Translations under genes and position numbers: made by a program
Notes under the pieces: model-generated
The model's database searches: none
What the model saw: the letters and a program-made list of their open reading frames with translations, nothing else
Told to the model about the DNA's origin: nothing
Origin: Streptomyces sp. APSN-46.1
Lineage (GTDB): Bacteria > Actinomycetota > Actinomycetes > Streptomycetales > Streptomycetaceae
DNA: 64,000 nucleotides
NCBI RefSeq assembly: GCF_022815725.1
Contig: NZ_JALGRF010000016.1
Span: 1-64,000, forward strand
Direction of reading: 5' to 3'
Shown here: one piece after another, positions 1 through 7,360 of the stretch
Layout of the letters: each line of letters opens with the position of its first letter
Position numbering within the stretch: position 1 is the stretch's first letter

Positions 1-345
1 GGGGGGGGGGGGGGGGGGGGCCCGGGGGCGGGGGGTGGGGTGGGGTGTCGTCCGGGACTGCATGATTTTTGGCGCCTGGCCGGGATCCTTCGCCGTGCGG
101 CGGCACTACGCGCCACAAATCACGTTTTACGTCCCGGCCAACACCCCACCCCACCCCCGTCCCCGACCCCCACTTGGAGCTACGGCCGCCCCGACTCGGG
201 CTGTGGCCGCTACCTTTTCGAGCCCCGCTGACACGCTTCAGCCCCGTCGGCCATCCGCATCCCCGCCGGGCAACCTCAGCCCCGGCGGCCACCCCCAGCC
301 TCGCCGGCCAACCTCAGCCGCGCCGGCGATTGAGGCGCGGGGACC
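1..345. other. Non-coding edge with G-run and repeats
   Basis: No gene is supported here. The first 20 bases are all G, followed by more G-rich sequence, so this may be a contig edge or an unresolved homopolymer. Bases about 230-350 hold several imperfect copies of a GC-rich motif (variants of CAACCTCAGCCCCGGCGG, then GGCGATTGAGGCGCGGGG). This resembles the short intergenic repeat family common in Streptomyces, seen again near 27.7 kb. Confidence 0.5.
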
Positions 346-690
346 TCAGGGGTGGAACTCGCGGGTGACCTCGATGCGGCCCACGATGTGGGCGTTGAAC
401 TCGTCCAGTTCCTCCGCCGGGACCCACAGCTCCAGGATCGTCTCCCCGCCCGCCTGTTGGACCGGGTATCGCTCCAGGAACGCCGAATCCACCTCGAACC
501 GCGTCACGAAGCCCGCCCCGTCGTGCTTGACGTTCCAGTCGCGGGCGATGCGGATCGCGTAGTCCTCATTCAGGACCGGGTAGAAGATCGGCTGCTCGGG
601 CAGGCGCGGCGGCCAGGCCCGCCAGTCGAGCGCTCGGACCAGGTCCAGCTCGACGGGGCCGACCGGGCGCCACAGAGTGGTGAGGGACAT
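346..690 (-). CDS. Conserved hypothetical protein
   Basis: A 114-aa soluble protein beginning MSLTTLWRPVGP. It has no signal peptide or membrane segment. A segment reading QPIFYPVLNEDYAIRIARDWN and a C-terminus ending in VTREFHP are typical of a small conserved actinobacterial family. Some databases label that family 'ADP-ribosylation/crystallin J1', but nothing in this sequence shows that activity. The ATG at 690 is preferred over the longer frame opening at 852 because the added 54 residues are low-complexity Gly/Arg/Pro. Function unknown. Confidence 0.75.
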   Translation of the reverse strand: MSLTTLWRPVGPVELDLVRALDWRAWPPRLPEQPIFYPVLNEDYAIRIARDWNVKHDGAGFVTRFEVDSAFLERYPVQQAGGETILELWVPAEELDEFNAHIVGRIEVTREFHP

Positions 691-737
691 GGGGCACGAC
701 CCTAGGCGGCTCCCGGGCCGGCGGCCAGGGAATTCCC

Positions 738-1046
738 TCAGGCGCCGCGCCGCGAGAACCGCACCAGGGTCACTGTCTGGACCGCCAGCAGCGCCCCCGC
801 CCCGACCCCCGGCAGGGAGGCCGGCGCCTCCCAGGCCGTACCGCCCAGCCACGCGACGCCCACCGCCGCGAACGCGATCAGGAAGCGCGGCACGAACTCG
901 GCCTCGGTGCCGTGCAGTACGCCCGATCCCACGACGAAGACGGCCAGCAGGACCGGAATCCAGGGCGCGGGGTCCGGGCCGCGCAGCAGGAACGCGGCGC
1001 CGGATTCCACTGCCAGGAGAAGGAGGTTGCGGAGCAACATCGACAT
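738..1046 (-). CDS. Small hypothetical membrane protein
   Basis: A protein of about 102 aa with three or four hydrophobic stretches (roughly residues 3-20, 28-45, 53-70 and 80-93) and a basic C-terminal tail (FSRRGA), as expected of a small inner-membrane protein. It could start at the ATG at 1046 or two codons upstream at a GTG (1052); neither has a strong ribosome-binding site. It lies just upstream of the preceding minus-strand gene with a 47-base gap, so co-transcription is possible. No family recognised. Confidence 0.6.
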   Translation of the reverse strand: MSMLLRNLLLLAVESGAAFLLRGPDPAPWIPVLLAVFVVGSGVLHGTEAEFVPRFLIAFAAVGVAWLGGTAWEAPASLPGVGAGALLAVQTVTLVRFSRRGA

Positions 1047-1084
1047 GAGCACATCATGCCGGGACAGGCCTATGATCAGCCCGG

Positions 1085-1156
1085 CGGGGTCGTAGCACAG
1101 AGGTCGTTGCGCCCCTCGACAAGGAGGAACACGCCGGTTCGAATCCGGCCGCCCCG
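1085..1156 (+). tRNA. tRNA-like sequence, probably degenerate
   Basis: The 3' half has a perfect T-arm (GCCGG-TTCGAAT-CCGGC) followed by CGCCCCG, which pairs with CGGGGT at the 5' end. TAGCAC...TTGC resembles a D-arm. The anticodon stem is poor (only about three of five pairs), the base before the apparent GAC anticodon is not T, and the acceptor stem needs an extra base. A decayed tRNA gene or tRNA-derived remnant is more likely than a working tRNA. It lies among other gene fragments. Confidence 0.35.
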
Positions 1157-1161
1157 CCTCC

Positions 1162-1345
1162 TCATCCGGCCGTCATTCCGCCGTCCACCGCGAACTCCGC
1201 GTCCGTCACGTACGCGGACGCGTCCGAGCACTGGAACCGCACCAGCTCCCCACCTCCTGCGGCCGGCCCAGCGGCACGTGCGACCAGTCCCGGCCCGCGA
1301 CCGCCTCGGCGGCCATCGGCGTGCCGATCCCGGTCGCCCCCGCCC
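1162..1345 (-). pseudogene. SDR oxidoreductase C-terminal remnant
   Basis: The minus strand encodes SDASAYVTDAEFAVDGGMTAG and a stop, the usual C-terminus of a classical short-chain dehydrogenase/reductase (normally SYVTGAEFxVDGGxTA). The segment just before it, GRDWSHVPLGRPQEV, is also SDR-like but lies in another frame. The fragment is therefore frameshifted and lacks the Rossmann N-terminus and catalytic Tyr/Lys. It is non-functional. Confidence 0.7.
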
Positions 1346-1347
1346 GT

Positions 1348-1545
1348 CAAGCACGGGCCGGTGCTGCGGCTGTGGCTGGGTCACCTGCTGGGGCCTGAGG
1401 CGATGCACGAACTCCTCGCCCGGCAGGAGGAGTTCGTGGAGGACATGCGCCGTGGGCCGAGCGGTACTACGCCTCGGAGCGCGACCTCGCGGCGCTGGAG
1501 AACCGGTGTGGCGCAAGCGGAGGCTGGCGTACCCTCGGCCCCATG
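1348..1545 (+). pseudogene. PadR-type regulator C-terminal remnant
   Basis: The plus strand reads GPVLRLWLGHLLGPEAMHELL then AEEFVEDMR-like sequence in one frame, and WAERYYASERDLAALE in another. Together these resemble the C-terminal helical domain of PadR-family transcription regulators. No DNA-binding N-terminus is present and a frameshift separates the two halves. It sits back to back with the SDR remnant, which fits loss of a regulator/oxidoreductase pair. The family call is tentative. Confidence 0.45.
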
Positions 1546-2271
1546 ACGGGCAGCGCGATAGACCTCCGCAAGGTGGAAGAGACCGCTCCGGCGCTCGTGA
1601 GCCTCTACAAGAGTGCCGGGGTCTCGCTCCGCAAGTACGGCCTGGAGGGCGGGCGCGCCGCGGTGTACCTGGTGCTGGACTACTCCGGGTCGATGCGCCC
1701 GTACTACGAGGACGGCAGCGTGCAGGCCCTGGCGGACCAGGTGCTGGGCCTGTCCGCGCACCTGGACGACGACGGCCGGGTGCCGGTGGTGTTCTTCTCC
1801 ACCGAGGTGGACGCGGTGGCGGAGGTATCCCTCGCCGGCCACGTGGGCCGGGTGACCGAGATCGCCTCCCGGCTGGGCCACATGGGGAAGACGGCCTACC
1901 ACCTGGCGATGGACGCGGTGATCGACCACTACCTCGATTCGGGGGCCGTGGACCCGGCCCTGGTCGTCTTCCAGACGGACGGCGGCCCCATCAACAAGCT
2001 CGCGGCGGAGAAGTACCTCTGCAAGGCGGCCCGGCTGCCGCTGTTCTGGCAGTTCGTCGGCTTCGGCAACACGCGCAGCTCCCAGTTCGACTTCCTGCGC
2101 CGCCTGGACGAACTGCCCGTACCGGCCAAGCGGGTGGTCGACAACGCGGGCTACTTCCACGCGGGCCCGGAGCCCCGGACCGTGCCGGACGGGGAGCTGT
2201 ACGACCGGCTGGTCGCCGAGTTCCCGGCCTGGCTGGCGGCCGCGCGCGCGGCGGGCATCGTGCGCGCCTGA
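1543..2271 (+). CDS. VWA-domain protein, TerF-like
   Basis: A 242-aa cytoplasmic protein made almost entirely of a von Willebrand A domain. The metal-ion site is intact: DYSGS at residues 46-50, Thr117 in the GKTAYH segment and Asp146 in QTDGG. It resembles the vWA proteins of tellurite and toxic-cation resistance clusters (TerF C-terminal type) and lacks a membrane anchor. No other ter genes adjoin it, so the role is inferred from the family only: metal-dependent protein-protein interaction, perhaps in stress. The ATG at 1543 follows the PadR remnant directly. Confidence 0.85.
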   Translation: MTGSAIDLRKVEETAPALVSLYKSAGVSLRKYGLEGGRAAVYLVLDYSGSMRPYYEDGSVQALADQVLGLSAHLDDDGRVPVVFFSTEVDAVAEVSLAGHVGRVTEIASRLGHMGKTAYHLAMDAVIDHYLDSGAVDPALVVFQTDGGPINKLAAEKYLCKAARLPLFWQFVGFGNTRSSQFDFLRRLDELPVPAKRVVDNAGYFHAGPEPRTVPDGELYDRLVAEFPAWLAAARAAGIVRA

Positions 2272-2307
2272 CCGGCGGCTGTCAGCGCCAGGCGCTTTGA
2301 TGGACGT

Positions 2308-2817
2308 ATGACACACATCAGTTGGGCAGCTTTCGAGAAGGCGGAACCGGAGTTCGCGGCGGCGGTCCAGGCCCGCTTCGCTCAGTACCCGCACCATGTC
2401 CTCGCCACCCTCCGCAAGGACGGCTCGCCGCGGGTCGCCGGCCTGAACGTCCAGATCCGCGGCGGGGAGCTGTGGCTCGGCATGATGCCGGGGTCGATGA
2501 AGGCGAGAGACCTTCAGCGCGACCCGCGCTTCGCGCTGCACACCAACCCGGGCGCGGGAGAGACGATGCCCGACGGGGACGTGCGCGTCTCCGGGCGCGC
2601 GGTGGAGGTCGTGGACCCGCCCGAGCTGCACCGGTACGCGGAGGAGACGGATACCCCGCACCCCTTCCACCTCTTCTACGCGGACCTGACCGAGGTCGTC
2701 CGCATCGGGATCGACGGCGACGACCTGGTGGTGCGGTCGTGGACCCCGGCGCGCGGCCTGCGCACCATCCGCCGGGGCAATGACGACGAGCCGCCGCGCG
2801 AGGACCCGGCTAGCTAG
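2308..2817 (+). CDS. Pyridoxamine 5'-phosphate oxidase family protein
   Basis: A 169-aa protein with the split-barrel flavin/F420-binding fold. The strand RFAQYPHHVLATLRKDGSPRVAG and the later RDPRFALHTNP and DVRVSGRAVEVVD segments are characteristic of PPOX-like FMN/F420-dependent proteins. It probably binds a flavin or deazaflavin and reduces or senses a small molecule; the substrate cannot be read from the sequence. It is 36 bases after the VWA gene and could share its transcript. It is not PdxH, because the pyridoxal-binding C-terminal motif is not evident. Confidence 0.85.
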   Translation: MTHISWAAFEKAEPEFAAAVQARFAQYPHHVLATLRKDGSPRVAGLNVQIRGGELWLGMMPGSMKARDLQRDPRFALHTNPGAGETMPDGDVRVSGRAVEVVDPPELHRYAEETDTPHPFHLFYADLTEVVRIGIDGDDLVVRSWTPARGLRTIRRGNDDEPPREDPAS

Positions 2818-3201
2818 TTGTGACCGCATAGGTTCACCGGGTTGGGGTCCGCGCGTGCTTGGATGTGCCGTGACGTCCGGTCCGCTCCGCAGGACGGTTC
2901 GGTGAGGGGGCCCTTGAGGCGGCGGGAGGCGTAGGTGTCCGCGTCGATACGGCGAACACCCTGGCCGCGCTGACCTGGTAGGCCAGGGCCAGTTGGACGG
3001 CGGGCGTGAGCCGCCGCGAGGGTCCATGCAGGCGGCGTCACCTCACGGCCCCGGCCCCCCCACTCAGGCGGCGCGGGCGGCGTACACGCGCACGTCCGCA
3101 TCCGCCGTCGCCCACCGGGCCCCACGAGGTGGAAACCGCCGTGTTGCGCACCAAGCACGATCGAATCACCCGTTAGGGTGATCGGCAACACGCAAGGAAG
3201 C
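2818..3201. other. Intergenic region upstream of WXG genes
   Basis: About 380 bases without a convincing gene. Minus-strand reading gives a short stretch RRIDADTYASRRLKGPL that I could not assign. A small inverted repeat, ATCACC-cgtta-GGGTGAT, lies at about 3166-3182, just before the WXG-like gene, and could be part of its promoter or operator. No clear -35/-10 pair was recognised. Confidence 0.3.
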
Positions 3202-3231
3202 ATGCGTGTGCAGAGTGCAATGGGGGCACAA

Positions 3232-3621
3232 ATGCCGGACGGCGGACTTGAGGTTTCTCAGGACGGCCTCACCGGTCTCGCGGACGATCTCGACGAGATG
3301 CAGAGTCATCTGGACGGGCAGATCCGCCGCATGGACGCGGTGGTTGACAGCATCGCGGCAGGTTGGCAGGGGCCCACGGCCACGGCGTACCGCTCCCTTC
3401 ACCGGGGAGCCGCCGAGGACGCCGTTCGGATCCGGCAGGTCCTCTCCCTCCTCGAAAAGGCCACCAGGGCCTCCCGTGACGGGTTCACGGCCCAGGAGCT
3501 GGAGGTCCTGGCCGCGTTCAAGCGCGTGCAGAGCAGGGAGGACGTGTCCGAGGCCGCCGAGGCGTTGACCGTGCCGGACCAGGCGGCCGCGGCCCCGCAC
3601 AGCCGACTCCAGGACATCTGA
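3232..3621 (+). CDS. WXG100-like small secreted protein
   Basis: A 129-aa helical protein from the start at 3232, chosen because GGGGG lies five bases upstream. ATGs at 3202 and 3220 are alternatives. Its core is two helices joined by a W-x-G turn (AAGWQGPTATAY), the hallmark of EsxA/EsxB-like WXG100 proteins, which are exported by type VII secretion and often chaperone larger effectors. A second WXG gene follows after 23 bases and then a toxin gene. It is probably the heterodimer partner and export helper for that toxin. Confidence 0.8.
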   Translation: MPDGGLEVSQDGLTGLADDLDEMQSHLDGQIRRMDAVVDSIAAGWQGPTATAYRSLHRGAAEDAVRIRQVLSLLEKATRASRDGFTAQELEVLAAFKRVQSREDVSEAAEALTVPDQAAAAPHSRLQDI

Positions 3622-3644
3622 GAGCAGCGAGGATCAGCACCACC

Positions 3645-3950
3645 ATGTCGGACGACGACCGGATAACTGTCGATTTCGCCACCCTGCAGCGCTTGTCGGG
3701 AGACCTGGAGGAGATCCTCAAGGCCCTCAACGAGAAGCTGGACCTGCTGTACGGGCGCGCCAAGAAGGCCGTTCTGAGCTGGGACGGCGAGGCCCGGCAG
3801 GCCTTCATCGACGAGCTGGACAAGTGGGACCGCTCTGCCCAGGACCTCAAGGCCGCGCAGGCGTGGCTGCACGAGGTCGTGGTCAAGGGACACCTCAACT
3901 ACGCCGCGGCGAACAAGTCCGTGCTGCAGGGCTGGGGAGGCGGCGCCTGA
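3645..3950 (+). CDS. WXG100 family protein
   Basis: A 101-aa protein of the size usual for WXG100 proteins. An N-terminal helix is followed by LSWDGEARQAF, where W-D-G forms the turn, then a second long helix to about residue 90. It is predicted to dimerise with the preceding WXG protein and to be exported with it by a type VII (ESX-like) system, whose core genes are not in this window. Its stop overlaps the ATG of the toxin gene (TGATG), so the two are translationally coupled. Confidence 0.85.
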   Translation: MSDDDRITVDFATLQRLSGDLEEILKALNEKLDLLYGRAKKAVLSWDGEARQAFIDELDKWDRSAQDLKAAQAWLHEVVVKGHLNYAAANKSVLQGWGGGA

Positions 3951-5770
3951 TGGCCGGCCCCACCCCGGGCCCCACCCCGGCGCAGCCGCCCGCCGGAAGC
4001 GGCAACATCGACGTCAAGCCGTCGCTCGTCTGGACCGTCTCCGGCCGGGTCGCCGGGCAGCAGGACGGCATGATGCGCGGCGCGAACACGCTCCTGCAGG
4101 AGCTGCAGAAGTACCCGGACGCCGGCGGGGCGGGCACTGAGGCCGAGAAGTTCGCGCAGGCCTACAAGAAGATAGGCAATCGCTGGCTGGAGGTGTGGGG
4201 CAAGAGCGTGGTCAGCGTCGGCGGCGTCGCCGTCGGCTTCACGGAGACCGCCAACGCCTACACCAAGGCCGATGCGGCGGCCCACCCCAAGCCCGGACAG
4301 GCCGCGGAGCAGCGCCCCCTGCCCACGGTCATCGACAAGGAGCCCAAGTTCGGCAGCGTCCCCGACATCAAATGGGGTGACGACGACGGCGGTGACGACC
4401 TGATACGCGGCGCGATGGAGGGCATACCGGAGATCGTCCGGGACCTCCTGCAACCCGTCGCGAAGCACGTCTTCCGTGTCGGCAAGGTGGCGGACGTACA
4501 CCCCTTCCCGGAGCAGCACTACCTCAACTCGCACTGCCACAGCTGGATGAACGCCTCGACCGTCGTGACCACCGCGGCGGACAACCTGACCATGGCCATC
4601 GGCCAGATCACCAACCACCAACGGGCGGACTGGGAAGCCGCCATGCGGACGTTCTGCAGCGCCCTGTGGGGCGGGACGGCCTGGGGCCAGTCCCGGCACG
4701 GCTACCAGTGGGCCCACACCACCGGCCCGCACGGGTCCCAGGTGGCCACGGGCAGCGAGCCGGTGATGACCGTGCTCAAGGACGTGGCGATCAAGATCAG
4801 CGACTGCCTGCGCGAGTACGCGGAGGCCGCCGTCGAGCTGAACCACGATGTCTTCGAAGAGCTCAAGCGGGCCATGAGGCAGGCCGCCACGAGCATTCTC
4901 GACGACCTGGAGAAGGCCAAGGACAAGCCCAGCCTCAAGAACATCGTCGGCGCCGTCACCAGCGTGGCCAGCGGGGCCGGCGGGGTCGGCGGGCTCCTGC
5001 TGAAGTTCGACGTCAACACGGTCCTGAATCTGGACAAGGCCAAGCTCAACCGGATCGTGGACAAGTACACCGACATTGTCGACGGCCTCACCACGCGCAT
5101 GGACGCCCTCAAAGCGCCCCTGGACGAAGCACACATGAGCGCCCCGAAGTTCGAGGCCGGCGTCGCCCGCGCCCACGGCTTCGGCGCCCGGTCGCTCAAC
5201 GACTTCAAGCACGAGCAGCAGTGGACCGTCCAGGGCTCGAACGGCAACATGGCCTTCGACCTCGCGGCCAACGAGTACCTCGGCGGCGGCCACACCCTGG
5301 ACAAGCACGTGGGCAAGACCGACGAGCAGCTCGCCCAGCGCCTGCGCGACCAGTCCGACCCGTCCAATACGTGGCCCGAGGGCGCCAAGCCCAGCATCGG
5401 CGGTTCGTCGAGCTTCAAGACGATCGCGGACGCGCAGCGACTCACCGAGCAAAACCTCCGGCTGAAGCAGGCCGAGATCGACGCCTGGATCGCCTCCAAC
5501 CCGCCGGAGGGCAAGAACATGGCCTTCGAGAGCCCGACGCCCAACGGCGAGGTCAGCGGCAGCTACGTCTCCAAGCAGCCCACGCCCAACCAGGACGGGT
5601 CCCCGGGCACGATCCCCGGGACGGGTTACAAGGACCACGGCCTCGACGCGAAGGCGGTCGACGTCAAATACGTCAAGACCGTCCTCAAGTACGATTCCAG
5701 CCTCGATCCGCCCTACATCATCTACACGTCGATGCCCTCGCCCCGACCGAAAGACCTCCAGGGACCGTGA
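3950..5770 (+). CDS. Polymorphic toxin with RNase A-like C-terminus
   Basis: A 606-aa protein coupled to the WXG gene before it. Residues about 1-140 form a helical WXG-like export region with a Pro-rich leader. Residues about 150-430 are a helical middle with no recognised family. The C-terminal ~160 residues match the bacterial RNase A-like toxin domain first described in CdiA-CT proteins: GGGHTLDKHVGK (His448 and His453), then SSFKTIADAQ...LTEQN...IDAWIAS, ending VLKYDSS...YIIYTSMP. Such domains cleave RNA in rival cells. No signal peptide is seen, consistent with type VII export. The next gene overlaps by ATGA and is the likely immunity gene. Confidence 0.8.
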   Translation: MAGPTPGPTPAQPPAGSGNIDVKPSLVWTVSGRVAGQQDGMMRGANTLLQELQKYPDAGGAGTEAEKFAQAYKKIGNRWLEVWGKSVVSVGGVAVGFTETANAYTKADAAAHPKPGQAAEQRPLPTVIDKEPKFGSVPDIKWGDDDGGDDLIRGAMEGIPEIVRDLLQPVAKHVFRVGKVADVHPFPEQHYLNSHCHSWMNASTVVTTAADNLTMAIGQITNHQRADWEAAMRTFCSALWGGTAWGQSRHGYQWAHTTGPHGSQVATGSEPVMTVLKDVAIKISDCLREYAEAAVELNHDVFEELKRAMRQAATSILDDLEKAKDKPSLKNIVGAVTSVASGAGGVGGLLLKFDVNTVLNLDKAKLNRIVDKYTDIVDGLTTRMDALKAPLDEAHMSAPKFEAGVARAHGFGARSLNDFKHEQQWTVQGSNGNMAFDLAANEYLGGGHTLDKHVGKTDEQLAQRLRDQSDPSNTWPEGAKPSIGGSSSFKTIADAQRLTEQNLRLKQAEIDAWIASNPPEGKNMAFESPTPNGEVSGSYVSKQPTPNQDGSPGTIPGTGYKDHGLDAKAVDVKYVKTVLKYDSSLDPPYIIYTSMPSPRPKDLQGP

Positions 5771-6339
5771 TGAACCCCCTCGACAGCAACACCTGGGAAG
5801 CCGCGCTGCTACGGCTCCTAGAGGACGTCTACACCCTCGCCAGGAGCGGTCCCCGGCTGCACGAGGACTGGGCCGAGGACGTCCTCGCCGTCATGGAGCG
5901 GTCGGTCGCCGACCCACGGGGCTGGTCCGCCCGCGAATCGCAGACGTTCGAGGTGGGTTGGGAGGCCGGCTACCCCTTCTACCCGTTCCGTGCGCTGCGC
6001 GCCGAGGACCTCCGCGCCGGGGTCCGCCCGATCACGGCGGGTGCTGCCGTCGAGCTGCTCGCCTCACTCGCGCAGGAGTGGTTCTTCGAGGGCTCCCCGG
6101 TCCGGCTGCGGGAGGACCGCGACAGGGTGCTCGCGGACGCCCGGACCGTGCTGGACCGCTTCGGCCCCGATGCGGCGTTCTGGACCTCCTCCGACCTCGC
6201 GCGCACCTGCGACGCGCCCGACTTCCTGGCGCGGGACCTCGAAGGCGGCCACCCCTTCACCGACTACATGATGGATCTCGGCCTGATCGCGGTGTCCGCG
6301 GACGAGGTCGGCGTCTTCTGGTCGTTCAACGCGCAGTGA
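5770..6339 (+). CDS. Probable immunity protein for upstream toxin
   Basis: A 189-aa acidic soluble protein with no membrane segment and no family I can name. Its ATG overlaps the toxin stop (GTGATGA), the arrangement expected of a cognate immunity gene. Position is the main evidence for function. The sequence is Asp/Glu- and Trp-rich (for example FEVGWEAGYPFYPF), compatible with binding a basic RNase surface. It could instead be an unrelated accessory protein. Confidence 0.6.
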   Translation: MNPLDSNTWEAALLRLLEDVYTLARSGPRLHEDWAEDVLAVMERSVADPRGWSARESQTFEVGWEAGYPFYPFRALRAEDLRAGVRPITAGAAVELLASLAQEWFFEGSPVRLREDRDRVLADARTVLDRFGPDAAFWTSSDLARTCDAPDFLARDLEGGHPFTDYMMDLGLIAVSADEVGVFWSFNAQ

Positions 6340-6349
6340 GGATGATCCG

Positions 6350-6649
6350 ATGCTGACCCGATCCGCCACCTACCCCGACCGGGAGACCGCCCAGTGGGCC
6401 ACCCAGCAGGTGGTGACAGCCAACGAGCAGGTCATCCACCGCTGGCTCGCCCAGGGAACGCGGGCCCGCCTGACCATCGAGGCCGCCTGGCCGTCCCGTG
6501 AGGAGCCCGTCGGCCGGGTGCAGCTGGAGGCGATGCTGCTCGCCGGGCGGGAACCCGTCGATGTCCGCGCCGCCCGGGTCGTACTGCGCCGTGAGCCCGC
6601 CAGCCCGTACGGATTCGTCGTCCAGACCACCGTCCCGTTCTACCTGTAG
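6350..6649 (+). CDS. Truncated RNase A-like toxin domain, stand-alone
   Basis: A 99-aa protein matching only the second half of the RNase A-like toxin fold: SATYPDRETAQWATQQVV, ANEQVIHRWL, then ARVVLRREPASPYGFVVQTTVPFYL. These parallel SFKTIADAQ, EQNLRLKQAEIDAWI and VLKYDSS...YIIYTSMP in the toxin upstream. The N-terminal HTLxxHVG segment with the expected catalytic histidines is missing. A good ribosome-binding site (GAGGA, seven bases before the ATG) suggests it is still translated. It may be an orphan toxin-tip remnant or an inactive decoy. Confidence 0.65.
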   Translation: MLTRSATYPDRETAQWATQQVVTANEQVIHRWLAQGTRARLTIEAAWPSREEPVGRVQLEAMLLAGREPVDVRAARVVLRREPASPYGFVVQTTVPFYL

Positions 6650-6662
6650 AGGCAGCCCGACC

Positions 6663-7319
6663 GTGTCCATGAAGCCCTTCGAGCACGATCGGCGCTACGG
6701 CGAGCTCGATCAGGTGCTGCGCGCCTACCTCGGCCAGCCCGCCGATGACACAGCGGACAAGCGCAGCCACGCGCTGAACGCCTACCTGCGCCACACCTGG
6801 CACACCCGCCCCTGGGCCATCGCGGAGGCGGAGCGCCAGCTGCGCGAGTACGGCCGCAACCCCCCGGGACGCCTGCGGATCGACCTCGGCGAGTTCTACG
6901 CCGTCCCCGACGTCGGGATCCCCCAGTCCGCGATCGGTGACTGGCTCTTCCTGCTCGCAGACCACCTCAAGCGGAGCGTCGAGGACGGCGAGGTGCCGCC
7001 GCCGGCGACCCCGCAGACCCACTGGGAGTGGCACGCACGGTTCCCGGAGACCGCGCAGCTGCTGGGCGGCTGGTTCTCGCAGGACATCGTCGACCAGTTC
7101 CCCGACCACGAGGCCGCGGTCGCGGACTACGCCGCCACCACCGACCCCCAGCTCGTCGCCCGCCTCGTCGGAGAGCTCCACGAACTGATCGCCCTCCCGA
7201 TGGACGAAGGCGACTACGCCCTGGCCGCCGCGGAACTCGGCATGGAGGTCAACCCGCCCGAGCCGTTCTCGTACGGAGCGTGGTTCCAGTCGGTGGCGAC
7301 GGTACTGGCGGGTGCCTGA
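6663..7319 (+). CDS. CdiI-like immunity protein
   Basis: A 218-aa protein from the GTG at 6663, which has GAGG ten bases upstream; the ATG at 6669 is an alternative. The central segment FPETAQLLGGWFSQDIVDQF followed by DHEAAVADYAA and a helical LVGELHELIAL matches the contact-dependent inhibition immunity family (CdiI_2 type). These proteins bind and block a toxin domain in the cytoplasm. It follows the half RNase A-like gene by 13 bases, so it probably protected against the toxin that gene once belonged to. Confidence 0.7.
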   Translation: MSMKPFEHDRRYGELDQVLRAYLGQPADDTADKRSHALNAYLRHTWHTRPWAIAEAERQLREYGRNPPGRLRIDLGEFYAVPDVGIPQSAIGDWLFLLADHLKRSVEDGEVPPPATPQTHWEWHARFPETAQLLGGWFSQDIVDQFPDHEAAVADYAATTDPQLVARLVGELHELIALPMDEGDYALAAAELGMEVNPPEPFSYGAWFQSVATVLAGA

Positions 7320-7348
7320 CCCGTCCGGTGCCAGCCGGGTCAGGCACC
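7311..7348. terminator. Bidirectional terminator
   Basis: Inverted repeat GGTGCCTGACCCG ... CGGGTCAGGCACC with an ~11-base loop. It overlaps the stop codon of the CdiI-like gene and lies between that gene and the convergent DUF1906 gene, so it can serve both. Confidence 0.75.
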
Positions 7349-7360
7349 GCTCGTCGGGCG

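Noticed and set aside
4666..5769. Alternative frame within the toxin gene continuing into the 5770 gene
   Set aside because: The upstream part is Arg/Gln-rich shadow sequence; the true start of the second gene is the ATG overlapping the toxin stop.
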